Positions 1-10,600 of a stretch of 64,000 bases of DNA are shown here, piece after piece. The translations under genes and the position numbers were made by a program. The notes beneath the pieces were generated by a model. The model had not been told where the DNA came from and made no database searches. It was given only the letters and a program-made list of their open reading frames with translations. This DNA is from JAWKUK01 sp041398605 (GTDB taxonomy: Bacteria > Planctomycetota > UBA1135 > GCA-002686595): NCBI GenBank assembly GCA_041398605.1, contig JAWKUK010000013.1:124001-188000 (forward strand), in the 5' to 3' direction. Within the stretch, counting starts at the first letter, position 1, and every line of letters starts with the position of its first letter.

Positions 1-1663
<1,663 letters not shown>

Positions 1664-1844
1664 GGCGTGGTCGTGGCAGGCCATAGGAGCCTGGCCTGGC
1701 GTGTGTTGGGCGCGATTTGGAGGCGCTGATTCTACCGACCAGGGCGCCGCGGGATGTCCCCGAAGACGTGCGAGCGGGACAGACCCCTCGGGCGGCCCGG
1801 CGCATGGCGCCCGGGAACGGCTGCCGACCCGCCCCCAGCGGGGG

Positions 1845-1870
1845 GGCGCGCCAGCACGAGCTGGCGCGCC
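1845..1870. other. strong hairpin in the leader of the LamG-like gene
   Basis: An 11-base inverted repeat (1845-1855 with 1860-1870) encloses a four-base loop. It lies between two divergent genes, acnA and the gene at 1894, and ends 24 bases before the ATG of the latter. It therefore ends neither gene and could be a 5' leader structure or an operator. The role is unknown; only the inverted repeat is seen. Confidence 0.45.
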
Positions 1871-1893
1871 TCGAGGCTGACAGCTAGCCTTGG

Positions 1894-3081
1894 ATGAACG
1901 CGAGCGCTGTCTCGCCGGCGGCCCCACAGGGGCCGCCCTTAAACCCTGCAACCCACTGCCTCTCCAAGCTTTCGATCACCCGACTCTCCGCCGCGGCCGC
2001 GCTGCTGACCTCGGCGACCTTGGCCCAGGCCCCCGACATCATCCACTACACGTTCGACAGCGGCGACGCGACGAACAGCGCCACGGGCATGGTCCCGGAC
2101 GGCGTGCCGAACACAGGCGTCACGTTCGGGCCGAGCGTCTGCGGCGGCGGCTGCATCTCGGTCACCCCCGGCGCCACCTGCTCGATCGACACGGGCTGGA
2201 CGACGGACCTGGGCAGCGCGGACTGGTCCGTCGGCATGTGGCTGGACCGCACCAACTCCCCGGTGGCGCTCACGTCGCTGCAGTACATCTTCGGGAACTC
2301 GTCCGCCGGCGGCATGCGCTGCTTCGTCGGCGGCATCGCCGGAACAGACGGGATCGTCCTGCGCGCGCCGTCCAACGCGGTCACGATCCCCGGCGGGGGC
2401 GCCCTGCGGCCGGTGCACGTCGTCTGGTGCTACGACTCCGTGGCCGGGGAGGTGAACGGCTACTTGGACGGAACCCTCGCCGTGACGACGCCCAACGCCG
2501 GCGTGACGATCAACGGCACCGCCAACATGACGGTGATGACCTACGGCGCCACCTCGATGGGCATGGGCTACGAGATGGACGACTTCCGCTTCTACCGCCG
2601 CTGCCTCTCGCAGCCCGAGATCGCCGCCTGGTTCAACTCATGCAGCGGCGCGATCGGCGCGTCGTACTGCGGCCCGGCCGTGCCGAACTCGACCGGCGCG
2701 TCCGCAGCGATGGGCGCGAGCGGGAGCTCCTCGGTCGCGAACAACGACCTCGTCCTCGAAGCGAGCTCGATGCCGACCGGCGCCTTCGGCTTCTTCGTGA
2801 CGAGCTTGACCCAGGGCATGGTGGCGCAGCCGGGCGGCAGCCAGGGCGTGCTCTGCCTCGGCGGCTCGATCGGGCGCTTCGTGGGCCCCGGCCAGATCCA
2901 AAACTCGGGCGCGACGGGCAGCTTCTCGTTGGCCGTCGACCTTACGCAACAGCCGACCCCGAGCGGCTTTGTGACGGTCAACGCGGGCGAGACGTGGAAC
3001 TTCCAGGGCTGGTACCGCGACGCGGTCGGCGGGGTCGCGACCTCCAACTTCACCGACGGCTACGCGGTGCTCTTCCAATGA
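1894..3081 (+). CDS. secreted LamG/concanavalin-like protein with planctomycete-type C-terminal module
   Basis: 395 residues. A hydrophobic stretch at about residues 28-46 ending in LAQA suggests a signal peptide, so the protein is probably exported. Residues about 48-250 look like a LamG/concanavalin-like jelly roll: they begin DIIHYTFDSGDATNS and end with the DDFRFYRRCLSQPEI pattern typical of that fold, which often binds carbohydrate. The last 141 residues (from GASYCGP) form a module also found at the C-termini of the proteins encoded at 13796-15862 and 32076-33362. Substrate and anchoring are unknown. The ATG at 1894 has no clear Shine-Dalgarno, and the N-terminus before the hydrophobic stretch is unusually long, so the start may be further in. 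Confidence 0.85.
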   Translation: MNASAVSPAAPQGPPLNPATHCLSKLSITRLSAAAALLTSATLAQAPDIIHYTFDSGDATNSATGMVPDGVPNTGVTFGPSVCGGGCISVTPGATCSIDTGWTTDLGSADWSVGMWLDRTNSPVALTSLQYIFGNSSAGGMRCFVGGIAGTDGIVLRAPSNAVTIPGGGALRPVHVVWCYDSVAGEVNGYLDGTLAVTTPNAGVTINGTANMTVMTYGATSMGMGYEMDDFRFYRRCLSQPEIAAWFNSCSGAIGASYCGPAVPNSTGASAAMGASGSSSVANNDLVLEASSMPTGAFGFFVTSLTQGMVAQPGGSQGVLCLGGSIGRFVGPGQIQNSGATGSFSLAVDLTQQPTPSGFVTVNAGETWNFQGWYRDAVGGVATSNFTDGYAVLFQ

Positions 3082-3133
3082 CCGCACGAGCGCGATCGGT
3101 CGTGAGCGCCTCCTGAGGGGCCCAACCGACGAC

Positions 3134-3166
3134 GAAGCCCGGGCACGCCTTGCGCGTCCGGGCTTC
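3134..3166. terminator. hairpin between convergent genes
   Basis: A nine-base inverted repeat (3134-3142 with 3158-3166), extended by an inner ACGC/GCGT pair, lies between the convergent stop codons at 3081 and 3208. It has no T-run, so intrinsic termination is plausible but not certain; it could serve both strands. Confidence 0.5.
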
Positions 3167-3207
3167 TCGCGTGACGGGAGGGCGCTGGGCGGCGCGCCCA
3201 GGACGGC

Positions 3208-3908
3208 TCAAAACGGGTTCGTCGCGAAGACGCTGAACTCGGGCACGAAGCCGCGGGGATCGAGCGTCAGCGCCGCCACGATGGCGTCCGCGATGTCCGA
3301 GGGCACGAGCTTCTTCGGCGACTGCGCCTGCTCGCGCCCGCGCGCGTCGAGAACTCGGTCAGGACCTCGCTCGGGTTGACGAGCAGCACGCGCACATCGT
3401 GCCGCCGGAGCTCGTCGCGCCAACACTCGGTCATGCCGCGCAAGGCGAACTTCGAGCCGGCGTAGGCCGTGCCGCCCGCGAAGCCCTTCGTCCCCGCCGT
3501 CGACGAGACGTTGACGATCGCGCCCGAACGCTGGGCCACCAAGTGCCGCGCGACCTCGCGGCCCATGTGGAACGCGCCGAGGACGTTCGTACGCCATACG
3601 GCCTCGACGTCCGCGCTCGTCGCGTCGACGAGCGCCGCAAAGCGCCCAAAGCCCGCGTTGTTGACGAGCAGGTCGATGCCGCCGTGCTGTCGCACGAAGT
3701 CCGCGACGATGCGCTGCGCGTCGGCCTCGACGCCCACGTCGCCGGCGTGCGCGGACGCGCCGACGGCGCTCGCCGCAGCCGCGAGCCGCGCCGCGTCACG
3801 CCCGTTGATCCCGACCGTGGCGCCCTTGGCCCGCAGGGCCTCCGCGACGGCGAGGCCGATCCCAGTCGAGGCGCCCGTGACGAGCGCGCGGCACTTGGAG
3901 AGGTCCAT
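3208..3908 (-). pseudogene. short-chain dehydrogenase/reductase, broken by a frameshift
   Basis: Classical SDR, an NAD(P)-dependent oxidoreductase of the FabG-like type. Intact features are the cofactor motif TGASTGIG near residue 10, NNAGFG, and the catalytic Ser with YAGSK (Tyr and Lys). After VNPSEVLTEFSTRAG (near base 3350) the frame is lost, but the expected C-terminus (REQAQSPKKLVPSDIADA, ending FATNPF) continues in another frame to a TGA at 3208. The span is 701 bases, so one base is missing relative to an intact gene, in a GC-rich run. This is either a recent inactivation or a sequencing/assembly indel. The ATG at 3908 lies one base after the stop of the aconitase-family gene, so it is the last gene of that operon. 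Confidence 0.8.
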
Positions 3909-3909
3909 G

Positions 3910-5907
3910 TCAAACCCGCGCCGGTTGGCGGAACATCCCTGGTGTATAGGCCACGATGCGGCCCTCGATGGCGCTCGCCGCGACAGTCAGCGGAGAGGCG
4001 AGGTACAGCTGCCCTGGGCCCGAGCGGCCGCGGAAGTTGCGGTTGATCGCGCTGACGGTCACCTGCTGCGCGTTGTCCGACACGCCCGGCCCGCAGCCGA
4101 TGCACGCGCCGCAGCCGGGCGCAATGACCTCGACGCCCGCCGCCGCGAAGACCTTGTCGTAGCCCTTCGCGACCGCATAGTCGCGCACGGCCTCGGAGCC
4201 GTACTGCACGACCATGCGCACGCCCTCGGCGACCTTGCGGCCCGACGCGACCGCGTCCTGCAGGACGCGCGCGTAGAACTCGAAGTCGTCTTCTTTGCCG
4301 GCCGTGCACGAGCCCGCGTACGCGATGTCGATCTTGACGTCGCCCAGCTCGGCGATCGCCTTCCCGTACGTCGGATCACCAGGCTCCGCCACCATCGGTC
4401 GCAGCGCCGAGAGGTCGATCGTATGCACACCCCCGTGGTAGTGCGCGCCGGGGTCGGGGCGCACGAAGGTCGCCTCGATCTCAGCGACGCTGCGGCCTGC
4501 GCGCCGAGGCGCGAGCCACTCTGCGAGGGCGCGGTCGCCCTCACAGATGCCCGACTTCGCCGAGCACTCCGTGGCCATGTTGCACAGGGTCGCGCGCTCG
4601 TCCGGCGACAGGGACGCGAGGCCCGGCCCGCCGAACTCCATCACGCGGTCGAGCGTGTCCTCGCGCTTCGCGTACACATCGAGGATGTGCAGCATCACGT
4701 CCTTCGCCGTGCAGCCGGCGTCGAGCTGACCCACGAGCTCGAAGCGGATCGACTCGGGCACGTTCACAAACGTGAAGCCCGCGGAGATGAGGCCCGCGTA
4801 CTCCGTCGCGCCCACGCCGTAGGTCAGCGCGTTGCTGCCGCCGCCCATGCACGTGTGGCTGTCCGTGGCCTGGATGAAGTCGCCGGGGTCGACGAACTCT
4901 TCGCGCGCGACCTGGTGGCAGATGCCCGGCGAGACGCCGTCCACCGCCGAGTAGTCGCGCACCGACGTGTGCGCCTGGAACTCGTTCTGCAGGTCGCGCA
5001 GCGTCTGGATCTGGGCCGCGAACGGCTTCATCCGCTCGACGCCGGTGGCATACAAGAGGTGGTCCTCGAACACCGCGAACTTCGCGGGGTTCGGCAGCGT
5101 GTAACCCGCGCCGTACTCTTGCTGCAGGAAGTGGTGCACCTGCGCCGTCGTGAACTCATGGCTGTACCCGCCATCGACCTTGACGAGGCACACGTCGCCT
5201 GGCTTCACGTGCACCGCCCCAGTCGCGCCGACGACCTTGCTCGCGAGGATCTTCTCGCCCATCGTCATGGGACGCGCGGCGGTGTCGGGCACCGGCACGC
5301 CGACCTTGCCGTCCGCGTACAGCTTCGCGAACGGGAAGAGGCCGCCGGACTCGAGCATCACGCGGGTGATCGGGTCGAACTTCGAGGTCAGCTCCGCGAG
5401 GGGCACCTCTTCGCCGGCCTGGAGCCGCTCGAGCAGCGCGTAGCCGCCCATGAGCTGGCCGAGGTTCAAGTTGTTGCGCTCGTGGATCGGCGCGAACGAG
5501 TGCGCGATGACCAGGCCGATGCCCGACCACTTCTCGCACTGCGGGGCGGTCTCACGCGACGAGCCCGTGCCCTTGCGCTTGCCGCTGACGATGACCTCGA
5601 AGTTGCCGTCCATCAGCTCGCGCGTGCCGATCACGCGCGCGCCCGAGGCGTCGAGCAGACCGGCGTATGCGTCGAGCGCGATGTCCTCGGGCTTGTGCCG
5701 AAAGCACACCCAGGCAGGGGTCATCGTGTCGGTGTTGATGTCGTCCAAGAGGTCTCCGGGGTCGACGTCCTGCATGCGCAGGTCGAGCTCGCCGCGGAGC
5801 TGCTTGCGGATCAGCTCCAGGTCCTTGGTCAAGAACAGCACCCGCTTGCCGGGCGACAGCCGGACGACGCGCGCCCCATCCGGGCGCGTGTGGATCAATG
5901 CGTTCAC
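3910..5907 (-). CDS. aconitase-family hydro-lyase with N-terminal swivel domain
   Basis: 665 residues, a cytoplasmic [4Fe-4S] dehydratase of the aconitase/isopropylmalate-isomerase superfamily. Residues about 45-150 form a LeuD-like swivel domain (DDINTDTMTPAW at 55-66, GTGSSRET at 113-120). Residues about 210-665 form the LeuC-like catalytic part, with SPGICHQV, ATDSHTCMGGG, and cluster ligands Cys534 (AGSCTAG), Cys599 and Cys602 (PGCGACIGC). Swivel-before-catalytic is the AcnB order, but the AcnB HEAT-like domain is missing. The exact substrate is unclear (isocitrate, methylcitrate, isopropylmalate or another hydroxy acid). The GTG start at 5907 is fixed by an AAGGAG eight bases upstream. 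It sits directly downstream of a thiolase gene and just upstream of the SDR gene. Confidence 0.88.
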   Translation of the reverse strand: MNALIHTRPDGARVVRLSPGKRVLFLTKDLELIRKQLRGELDLRMQDVDPGDLLDDINTDTMTPAWVCFRHKPEDIALDAYAGLLDASGARVIGTRELMDGNFEVIVSGKRKGTGSSRETAPQCEKWSGIGLVIAHSFAPIHERNNLNLGQLMGGYALLERLQAGEEVPLAELTSKFDPITRVMLESGGLFPFAKLYADGKVGVPVPDTAARPMTMGEKILASKVVGATGAVHVKPGDVCLVKVDGGYSHEFTTAQVHHFLQQEYGAGYTLPNPAKFAVFEDHLLYATGVERMKPFAAQIQTLRDLQNEFQAHTSVRDYSAVDGVSPGICHQVAREEFVDPGDFIQATDSHTCMGGGSNALTYGVGATEYAGLISAGFTFVNVPESIRFELVGQLDAGCTAKDVMLHILDVYAKREDTLDRVMEFGGPGLASLSPDERATLCNMATECSAKSGICEGDRALAEWLAPRRAGRSVAEIEATFVRPDPGAHYHGGVHTIDLSALRPMVAEPGDPTYGKAIAELGDVKIDIAYAGSCTAGKEDDFEFYARVLQDAVASGRKVAEGVRMVVQYGSEAVRDYAVAKGYDKVFAAAGVEVIAPGCGACIGCGPGVSDNAQQVTVSAINRNFRGRSGPGQLYLASPLTVAASAIEGRIVAYTPGMFRQPARV

Positions 5908-5915
5908 GCGTTTGG

Positions 5916-5921
5916 CTCCTT
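5916..5921 (-). promoter_or_regulatory. Shine-Dalgarno deciding a GTG start
   Basis: AAGGAG on the minus strand, eight bases before GTG at 5907. It excludes the longer open frame that runs upstream into the thiolase gene. Confidence 0.75.
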
Positions 5922-5927
5922 TGGCGC

Positions 5928-7133
5928 CTAGGCGCTGGGGTTCTCGACGAGCATCGCGATGCCCTGGCCGCCGCCGATGCAGGCGGACGCGACGCCGAAG
6001 CGCTTCTTGCCGCGCCGCAGCTGGTACAGCAACGTCAGGATGAGGCGCGTGCCCGTGGCACCCAGCGGGTGGCCGAGGCTGATCGCGCCGCCGTTGACGT
6101 TGCACTTGTTGCGATCGAGCCCGAGCTCCTTCTCGCAGCCCAGGTATTGGGCCGAGAACGCCTCGTTGATCTCGAAGTAGTCGATCGCGTCGTGGGTCAT
6201 GCCCGCGTCCGCGAGCAGCTTCTGGATCGCGGGGACCGGGCCGATGCCCATCTCCTTCGGGTCGACGCCGACGTAGCTCCAGCCGCGCACGATGCCCATG
6301 ACCTCGAGGCCGTCGGCCTTGGCGCGCTCGCCCGTCGTGACGATGACCGCGGCGGCGCCGTCGACGATGCCGCTGGCGTTGCCGGCGGTGACGGTGCCGT
6401 CCTTACCGAACGCCGCGCGCAGGCCGGAGAGGCCCTTTAGCGACGTGTCCGGCTTGATGTGGTCGTCCGTGTCGACGACCGTGTCGCCGCGCTTGCCCGG
6501 GATCACGATCGGCGCGATCTCCTCGGCGAAGCGGCCCGAGCGCACGGCCTCGGCGCCCAGCTGGTGGCTGCGCAGCGCGTACTCGTCCTGCTGCTCACGC
6601 GTGATGCTGTGGCGCGCCGCGATGCGCTCGGCCGTCTGCGCCATGTACGTCTCGCCGTACGGGTCGTAGAGGCTCGAGAACAGGAGGTCTTGAAGCTGCG
6701 GCTGGACGCCGAAGCGGAAGCCGTCGCGCGCGCCGTGCAGCACGTACGGCGCCTGGCTCATGTTCTCCATGCCGCCGGCGAGCACCGTGCGCGCGCGCCC
6801 GAGCTGGATGTACTCCGCCGCCGTCGCGATCGACTGGATGCCGGAGCCGCACAGCCGGTTGACGGTCAGCGCCGGCACGGAGTGGGGCAGGCCCGCCTTG
6901 AGCGCAACGTGCCGCGCGCCGTAGATCGCGTCGTTCGAGGTCTGCAGCGCGTTGCCGACGACGGTGTGGTCGATCGTGTCCGCGGCGACCTTGGCGCGCT
7001 CGAGCGCGGCCCTGGCCGCGTGCGCGCACAGGTCGATCGCGGAGATGTCCTTGAGCTTGCCGAAGCCGGGCGTGCCGGAGTATTCGGCCATCGGGGTGCG
7101 AGCCCCGCCGACGATGACGACGTCCTGGGTCAT
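5928..7133 (-). CDS. acetyl-CoA acyltransferase (thiolase)
   Basis: 401-residue thiolase catalysing either thiolytic cleavage of 3-ketoacyl-CoA or condensation of two acetyl-CoA. The catalytic triad is clear: nucleophile Cys95 (NRLCGSG), His355 (SLGHPLGATG) and Cys385 (ASACIGGG). Length and motifs match the AtoB/FadA-type family. ATG at 7133 is preceded by AAGAGGAA about nine bases away, which supports this start over upstream codons. It lies upstream of the aconitase-family hydratase (20-base gap) and downstream of enoyl-CoA hydratase, in an acyl-CoA metabolism cluster that holds a second thiolase. Chain-length specificity cannot be read from sequence. Confidence 0.94.
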   Translation of the reverse strand: MTQDVVIVGGARTPMAEYSGTPGFGKLKDISAIDLCAHAARAALERAKVAADTIDHTVVGNALQTSNDAIYGARHVALKAGLPHSVPALTVNRLCGSGIQSIATAAEYIQLGRARTVLAGGMENMSQAPYVLHGARDGFRFGVQPQLQDLLFSSLYDPYGETYMAQTAERIAARHSITREQQDEYALRSHQLGAEAVRSGRFAEEIAPIVIPGKRGDTVVDTDDHIKPDTSLKGLSGLRAAFGKDGTVTAGNASGIVDGAAAVIVTTGERAKADGLEVMGIVRGWSYVGVDPKEMGIGPVPAIQKLLADAGMTHDAIDYFEINEAFSAQYLGCEKELGLDRNKCNVNGGAISLGHPLGATGTRLILTLLYQLRRGKKRFGVASACIGGGQGIAMLVENPSA

Positions 7134-7249
7134 GTGCGCGTTTCCTCTTGAGCACGGGCGTTGGAGCGCCCGCTGGCGGGGCCGCATACAGCCCCTTGAG
7201 AGTCACCGGGCGCGCGCTGCGCGGCCCGAGGGTGGAACAGTGATTGGAC

Positions 7250-7273
7250 GCGGGCCGCTCGAGCGCGGCCCGC
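7250..7273 (-). terminator. putative terminator after enoyl-CoA hydratase
   Basis: A nine-base GC-only stem (7250-7258 with 7265-7273) with a six-base loop, about 75 bases past the enoyl-CoA hydratase stop on the minus strand. No strong T-run follows. The rest of the 7134-7346 gap shows no gene. Confidence 0.4.
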
Positions 7274-7346
7274 AAACAGAGCGTGTGGTGCGGCGCCCAG
7301 CGCGCTGGGATGGCGACCGCGACGAGCCTCGGATCAGGACCTCAAT

Positions 7347-8135
7347 TCAGCGCCCCGTGAAGGCCGCGCGGCGCTTCTCGAGGAAGGCGCTCATGCCCTC
7401 GCGCATGTCCGACGTGACCGAAGCCTGACCGAAGTATTCGGTCTCCATGGCCTCTCCAGCGGCTTGGTCCAAGTCCCAACCGCGCAGGACCGCCTCCATG
7501 CCGAAGCGCAGCGCGATCGGGCCCTTGGCGAGGATGCTCTTCAGCAGCTTCTGGGTGCCTTCCTCGAGGGCTTCGGGCGCAAAGACCCGGTTCACGACGC
7601 CGACGCGGTGGCACTCTTCGGCTGGGAACATGTCCCCGGTCAGGATCCACTCACGCGCGACGCCGGGGCCGGCGATGCGCGCGAGGCGCTGGCTGCCGCC
7701 GTAGCCGGGGATGATCCCGAGGCTCGTCTCTGGCAGGCCGAGCTTCGCGTTCGTCGAGGCGGTGCGCAGCGTGCACGCGAGCGCGAGCTCGCACCCGCCG
7801 CCGAGCGCGAAGCCGTTGACCATCGCGATGCTCGGCTTCCCGAGGTGCTCGAGCTTGCGGAACATCTCCTGCCCGAACGCGGCGAGGCGCGCGGCGTCCG
7901 CGGCGTTGCCGGCGACCGCGAGCAGCTCGTTGATGTCCGCGCCTGCGATGAACGCCTTGTCGCCCGCGCCGGTGATCACGAGCGCGCGCACCGCATCGTC
8001 AGCCTTCGCCGCGTCGAACGCCGCGCCGAGCTCTGTGAGCGTGGCGTGGTTCAACGCGTTCATCTTGTCGGGACGGTTGACCGTCACGCGCGCGACGCCG
8101 CCGTCGACGGCGTAGAGGAGGTTCGTGTAGCTCAT
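7347..8135 (-). CDS. enoyl-CoA hydratase/isomerase
   Basis: 262-residue crotonase-fold enzyme, expected to hydrate trans-2-enoyl-CoA in beta-oxidation. The oxyanion-hole segments are visible (FIAGADINEL near residue 65; GFALGGGCELAL near 105). The two acidic positions typical of true hydratases are present in GGGCELAL and GLPETSLGIIPGYGG. The ATG at 8135 gives the normal family length. It lies between the cyclophilin gene at 8159 and the thiolase, in a cluster that together supplies hydratase, dehydrogenase and thiolase activities. An isomerase role is possible but the glutamates favour hydratase. Confidence 0.93.
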   Translation of the reverse strand: MSYTNLLYAVDGGVARVTVNRPDKMNALNHATLTELGAAFDAAKADDAVRALVITGAGDKAFIAGADINELLAVAGNAADAARLAAFGQEMFRKLEHLGKPSIAMVNGFALGGGCELALACTLRTASTNAKLGLPETSLGIIPGYGGSQRLARIAGPGVAREWILTGDMFPAEECHRVGVVNRVFAPEALEEGTQKLLKSILAKGPIALRFGMEAVLRGWDLDQAAGEAMETEYFGQASVTSDMREGMSAFLEKRRAAFTGR

Positions 8136-8158
8136 CGCTGGTTGGTCTCGTTCGGGGC

Positions 8159-8680
8159 TCAGGCCTTGGACGCGGGCTCGATGACGACCGCGCGCTCGAT
8201 CTTGACCGGCTCGACGGGCGACGAGCCTTCGCCGCCCGGCTGGCACTTGGCCGTCGCGATCGCGTCGAGGACGTCGAGGCCGTCGATGAGGCGGCCGAAC
8301 GCGGTGTACTGGCGATCGAGGAAGCCCGCCTCGCCGTGGCAGACGAAGAACTGGCTGCCGGCGGAGTTCGGGTCCGACGAGCGCGCCATCGACAGGATGC
8401 CGCGCTCGTGGTGGACGTCGTTGAACTCGGCGTTGATCTGCCAACCAGGCCCGCCGGTGCCCCACGAGCGCCGATTGTCCGTCTTGGTGTTCGGGTCGCC
8501 GCCTTGGATCATGAACCCAGGGATGACGCGGTGGAAGCGCGTGCCGTTGTAGAAGCCCTGCCGCGCGAGCTTCACGAAGTTCTCCGCGTGCCCAGGCGCC
8601 TTGTCGGTGAGGAACTCGAGCGTCATGTTGCCGGCGCTCGTTTCCAGGCGAACCTGGACGCCGTCGAGTGCGTGTGCCAT
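8159..8680 (-). CDS. cyclophilin-type peptidyl-prolyl isomerase
   Basis: 173-residue single-domain cyclophilin without a signal peptide, so probably cytoplasmic. It catalyses cis-trans isomerisation of X-Pro bonds. Catalytic features: FHRVIPGFMIQGGD (Arg and Gln), NSAGSQFFVCHG, and the LDRQYTAFGRL segment. The length is normal for short bacterial cyclophilins. It is followed 23 bases later by enoyl-CoA hydratase and preceded by a second, larger cyclophilin; the pair probably arose by duplication. Its placement inside an acyl-CoA cluster is unexplained and may only reflect operon shuffling. Confidence 0.94.
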   Translation of the reverse strand: MAHALDGVQVRLETSAGNMTLEFLTDKAPGHAENFVKLARQGFYNGTRFHRVIPGFMIQGGDPNTKTDNRRSWGTGGPGWQINAEFNDVHHERGILSMARSSDPNSAGSQFFVCHGEAGFLDRQYTAFGRLIDGLDVLDAIATAKCQPGGEGSSPVEPVKIERAVVIEPASKA

Positions 8681-8711
8681 GTGTGTGTGCGTGCCGGAAG
8701 TGGCGTTGGGG

Positions 8712-9710
8712 TCAGCGCTTGCGCGGGGCCTTGACGACGATGGCTTTGGTGATCACTTGCGCCGGGTTCGGGTTGTTGATCGCCGTCTGGACGAAGATGT
8801 GGTTCGGGTCGATCGGCGCGGCGCGACGCAGCTCTTTCAAGAGCCTGTAGTTCGCGTCTACGGCGCCGACGATGGCCTCGATGGTCTTCATCGACTTCGG
8901 GTAGCTCGCGACGAGCGCGCCGTAGGTCGTGTACTGCCCGTCGAGCTGCGGCGACGCCTTGTGGACGATGAAGAACTCAGAGGTCGCGGAGTCCACGTCG
9001 TTGCCGAGGCGCGCCGCGGAGAGCACGCCCTCGACGTGCCGGCGCGTGCTGAACTCCTGCTTGACCTTGCGCGGCGCTTCGCGTCCGTCGCCGCCGCGCC
9101 CGCCCTGGACCATGAAGCCCGGGATGACACGGTGGAACAGCGAGCCGTCGTAGAAGCCCGTGTACGCGAGGTCGAGGAAGTTGCGCACGTGGTTCGGCGC
9201 GACGTCGGGCCAGAACTCCAGCCACAGGGCGCCGGAGGTCGTCAGGAGCACGACCTGGTAGTCGCCGAGCTGCTCGACCGGCAGCGACATGAAGTCGATG
9301 CCCGTCTCCGCGCGACGCAGCCACTGGGCGGTCCGCTGGGCGCCGCCGAGCGCGTGCGTGAGCACGACCTCGCCCGGCAGCTCCGCGGGGCGCGCGGCGA
9401 GCAGGCTCGCGAGGTCGATCGTGGTCGAGAGCGTCTGGCCGGGCGCGAGCGTGAGGGTGCCCTCGCGGCGCTCGCCCAGCGGGCGACCGTCGAGGTCCAT
9501 CGCCGCGGTCATCAGCGCCCACAGCGGCAGCTCGACGACGCGCTCCGCGTTGGCCTGCACCTCGATCGTGAGGGGCCAAGGCTCGCCCTCGAGGGCGAGG
9601 TCCGGGGCCTCGATGCGCAGGGTGTAGCCGGGATCGGTCGGCGCCTCCTGTTGCGGCGCCTGCGCCCCCGCGCACACGAGCGGCGCGAGCAACGTGAGGA
9701 GCGCGCTCAT
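8712..9710 (-). CDS. exported cyclophilin-domain protein
   Basis: 332 residues. An N-terminal hydrophobic stretch (MSALLTLLAPLVCAGAQA) looks like a signal peptide. Residues about 25-150 are a beta-rich region without a recognised family. Residues about 155-332 are a cyclophilin domain with LFHRVIPGFMVQGG. The usual Gln of SQFF is replaced (SATSEFFIVHK), so isomerase activity may be altered. The ATG at 9710 overlaps the stop of the 3-hydroxyacyl-CoA dehydrogenase gene as ATGA, fixing the start. It probably acts outside the cytoplasm, unlike its neighbour at 8159. Confidence 0.88.
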   Translation of the reverse strand: MSALLTLLAPLVCAGAQAPQQEAPTDPGYTLRIEAPDLALEGEPWPLTIEVQANAERVVELPLWALMTAAMDLDGRPLGERREGTLTLAPGQTLSTTIDLASLLAARPAELPGEVVLTHALGGAQRTAQWLRRAETGIDFMSLPVEQLGDYQVVLLTTSGALWLEFWPDVAPNHVRNFLDLAYTGFYDGSLFHRVIPGFMVQGGRGGDGREAPRKVKQEFSTRRHVEGVLSAARLGNDVDSATSEFFIVHKASPQLDGQYTTYGALVASYPKSMKTIEAIVGAVDANYRLLKELRRAAPIDPNHIFVQTAINNPNPAQVITKAIVVKAPRKR

Positions 9711-10600
9711 GCCTTCTTGTCGCCCTCCCAGCGGTAGTACCCTTCGCCCGTCTTGCGCCCGAGCTTGCCCTCTTTGACCTTCTGGACGAGCGACGCCGGG
9801 ATCTTGAACGCGGGCTCGTTCGGGTAGCGCTCGGTCCACCCTTGCAGGATGAAGAGCGTCGTGTCGAGCCCGACGTAATCGGTCAGGGTCAGCGGCCCCA
9901 TCGGGTAGCCGCAGCCGAACTGCATCGCGGTGTCGATGTCCTCCTTCGAGGCGTCGCCGCGGTCGAGCATGTCGATCGCTTGCACCATGTACGGCACGAG
10001 CAGGCGGTTGACGACAAAGCCAGGCGTGTCCTTGCATGACACCGGCGCCTTGCCGCACGCCTCGCCGAAGGCGCGCGCCGCGGCAAAGACCTCGGCGTCC
10101 GTATCGTCCGTGCGCACGACCTCGACGAGGCGCATCAGCTGCACAGGGTTGAAGAAGTGCAGGCCGACAAAGCGGTCCTTGCGGCCAGAGGCGCCGGCCA
10201 TCTCGCCGATCGGGAACGACGACGTGTTCGACGCGAAGATGGTCTTCGGCGCGCAGATCGCGCCGAGCTCCTTGAAGAGCGCCTTCTTGACGTCGAGGTT
10301 CTCGACGATCGCTTCGACGACGAGGTCGGCGTCGCGGAGGTCCTGCTTGTTGAGCGTGCCTGTGATGCGGCCGCGCACGGCGCTGACCCAGGCCGCCGCA
10401 CCAGCAGCGTCGAGCTTGCCCTTCTCGACCTGCTTCTCCGCGAGCTTGGCGAGGCTCTTGTCGATGCGCGCGAGGCCTTTGGCGAGCGCGCCCTCGTCGC
10501 TCTCGACCGCCAACACTTGGCAGCCGCCCTGGGCTGCGACCTGAACGATCCCGTGGCCCATGAGGCCACAGCCGATGACGCCGACTTGTTCGATCTTCAT
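9707..10600 (-). CDS. hbd: 3-hydroxybutyryl-CoA dehydrogenase
   Basis: 297-residue NAD(P)-dependent 3-hydroxyacyl-CoA dehydrogenase, oxidising 3-hydroxyacyl-CoA to 3-ketoacyl-CoA in fatty-acid breakdown (or the reverse in butyrate-type synthesis). The Rossmann motif GVIGCGLMGHG is at residues 7-17. Catalytic-region motifs are GLHFFNPVQLM and the SCKDTPGFVVNRLL segment that opens the C-terminal helical domain. Length is typical of the single-function Hbd/PaaH family. Its stop overlaps the start of the exported cyclophilin gene, and it follows a thiolase, as expected for beta-oxidation genes. The symbol is by family only. Confidence 0.93.
   Translation of the reverse strand: MKIEQVGVIGCGLMGHGIVQVAAQGGCQVLAVESDEGALAKGLARIDKSLAKLAEKQVEKGKLDAAGAAAWVSAVRGRITGTLNKQDLRDADLVVEAIVENLDVKKALFKELGAICAPKTIFASNTSSFPIGEMAGASGRKDRFVGLHFFNPVQLMRLVEVVRTDDTDAEVFAAARAFGEACGKAPVSCKDTPGFVVNRLLVPYMVQAIDMLDRGDASKEDIDTAMQFGCGYPMGPLTLTDYVGLDTTLFILQGWTERYPNEPAFKIPASLVQKVKEGKLGRKTGEGYYRWEGDKKA

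Noticed and set aside
3469..5931. Long open frame on the plus strand opposite the aconitase-family gene
   Set aside because: Arg/Ala/His-rich with no motif; it arises from high GC content opposite a gene with clear motifs. The same applies to other long opposite-strand frames, e.g. 54563-56050.
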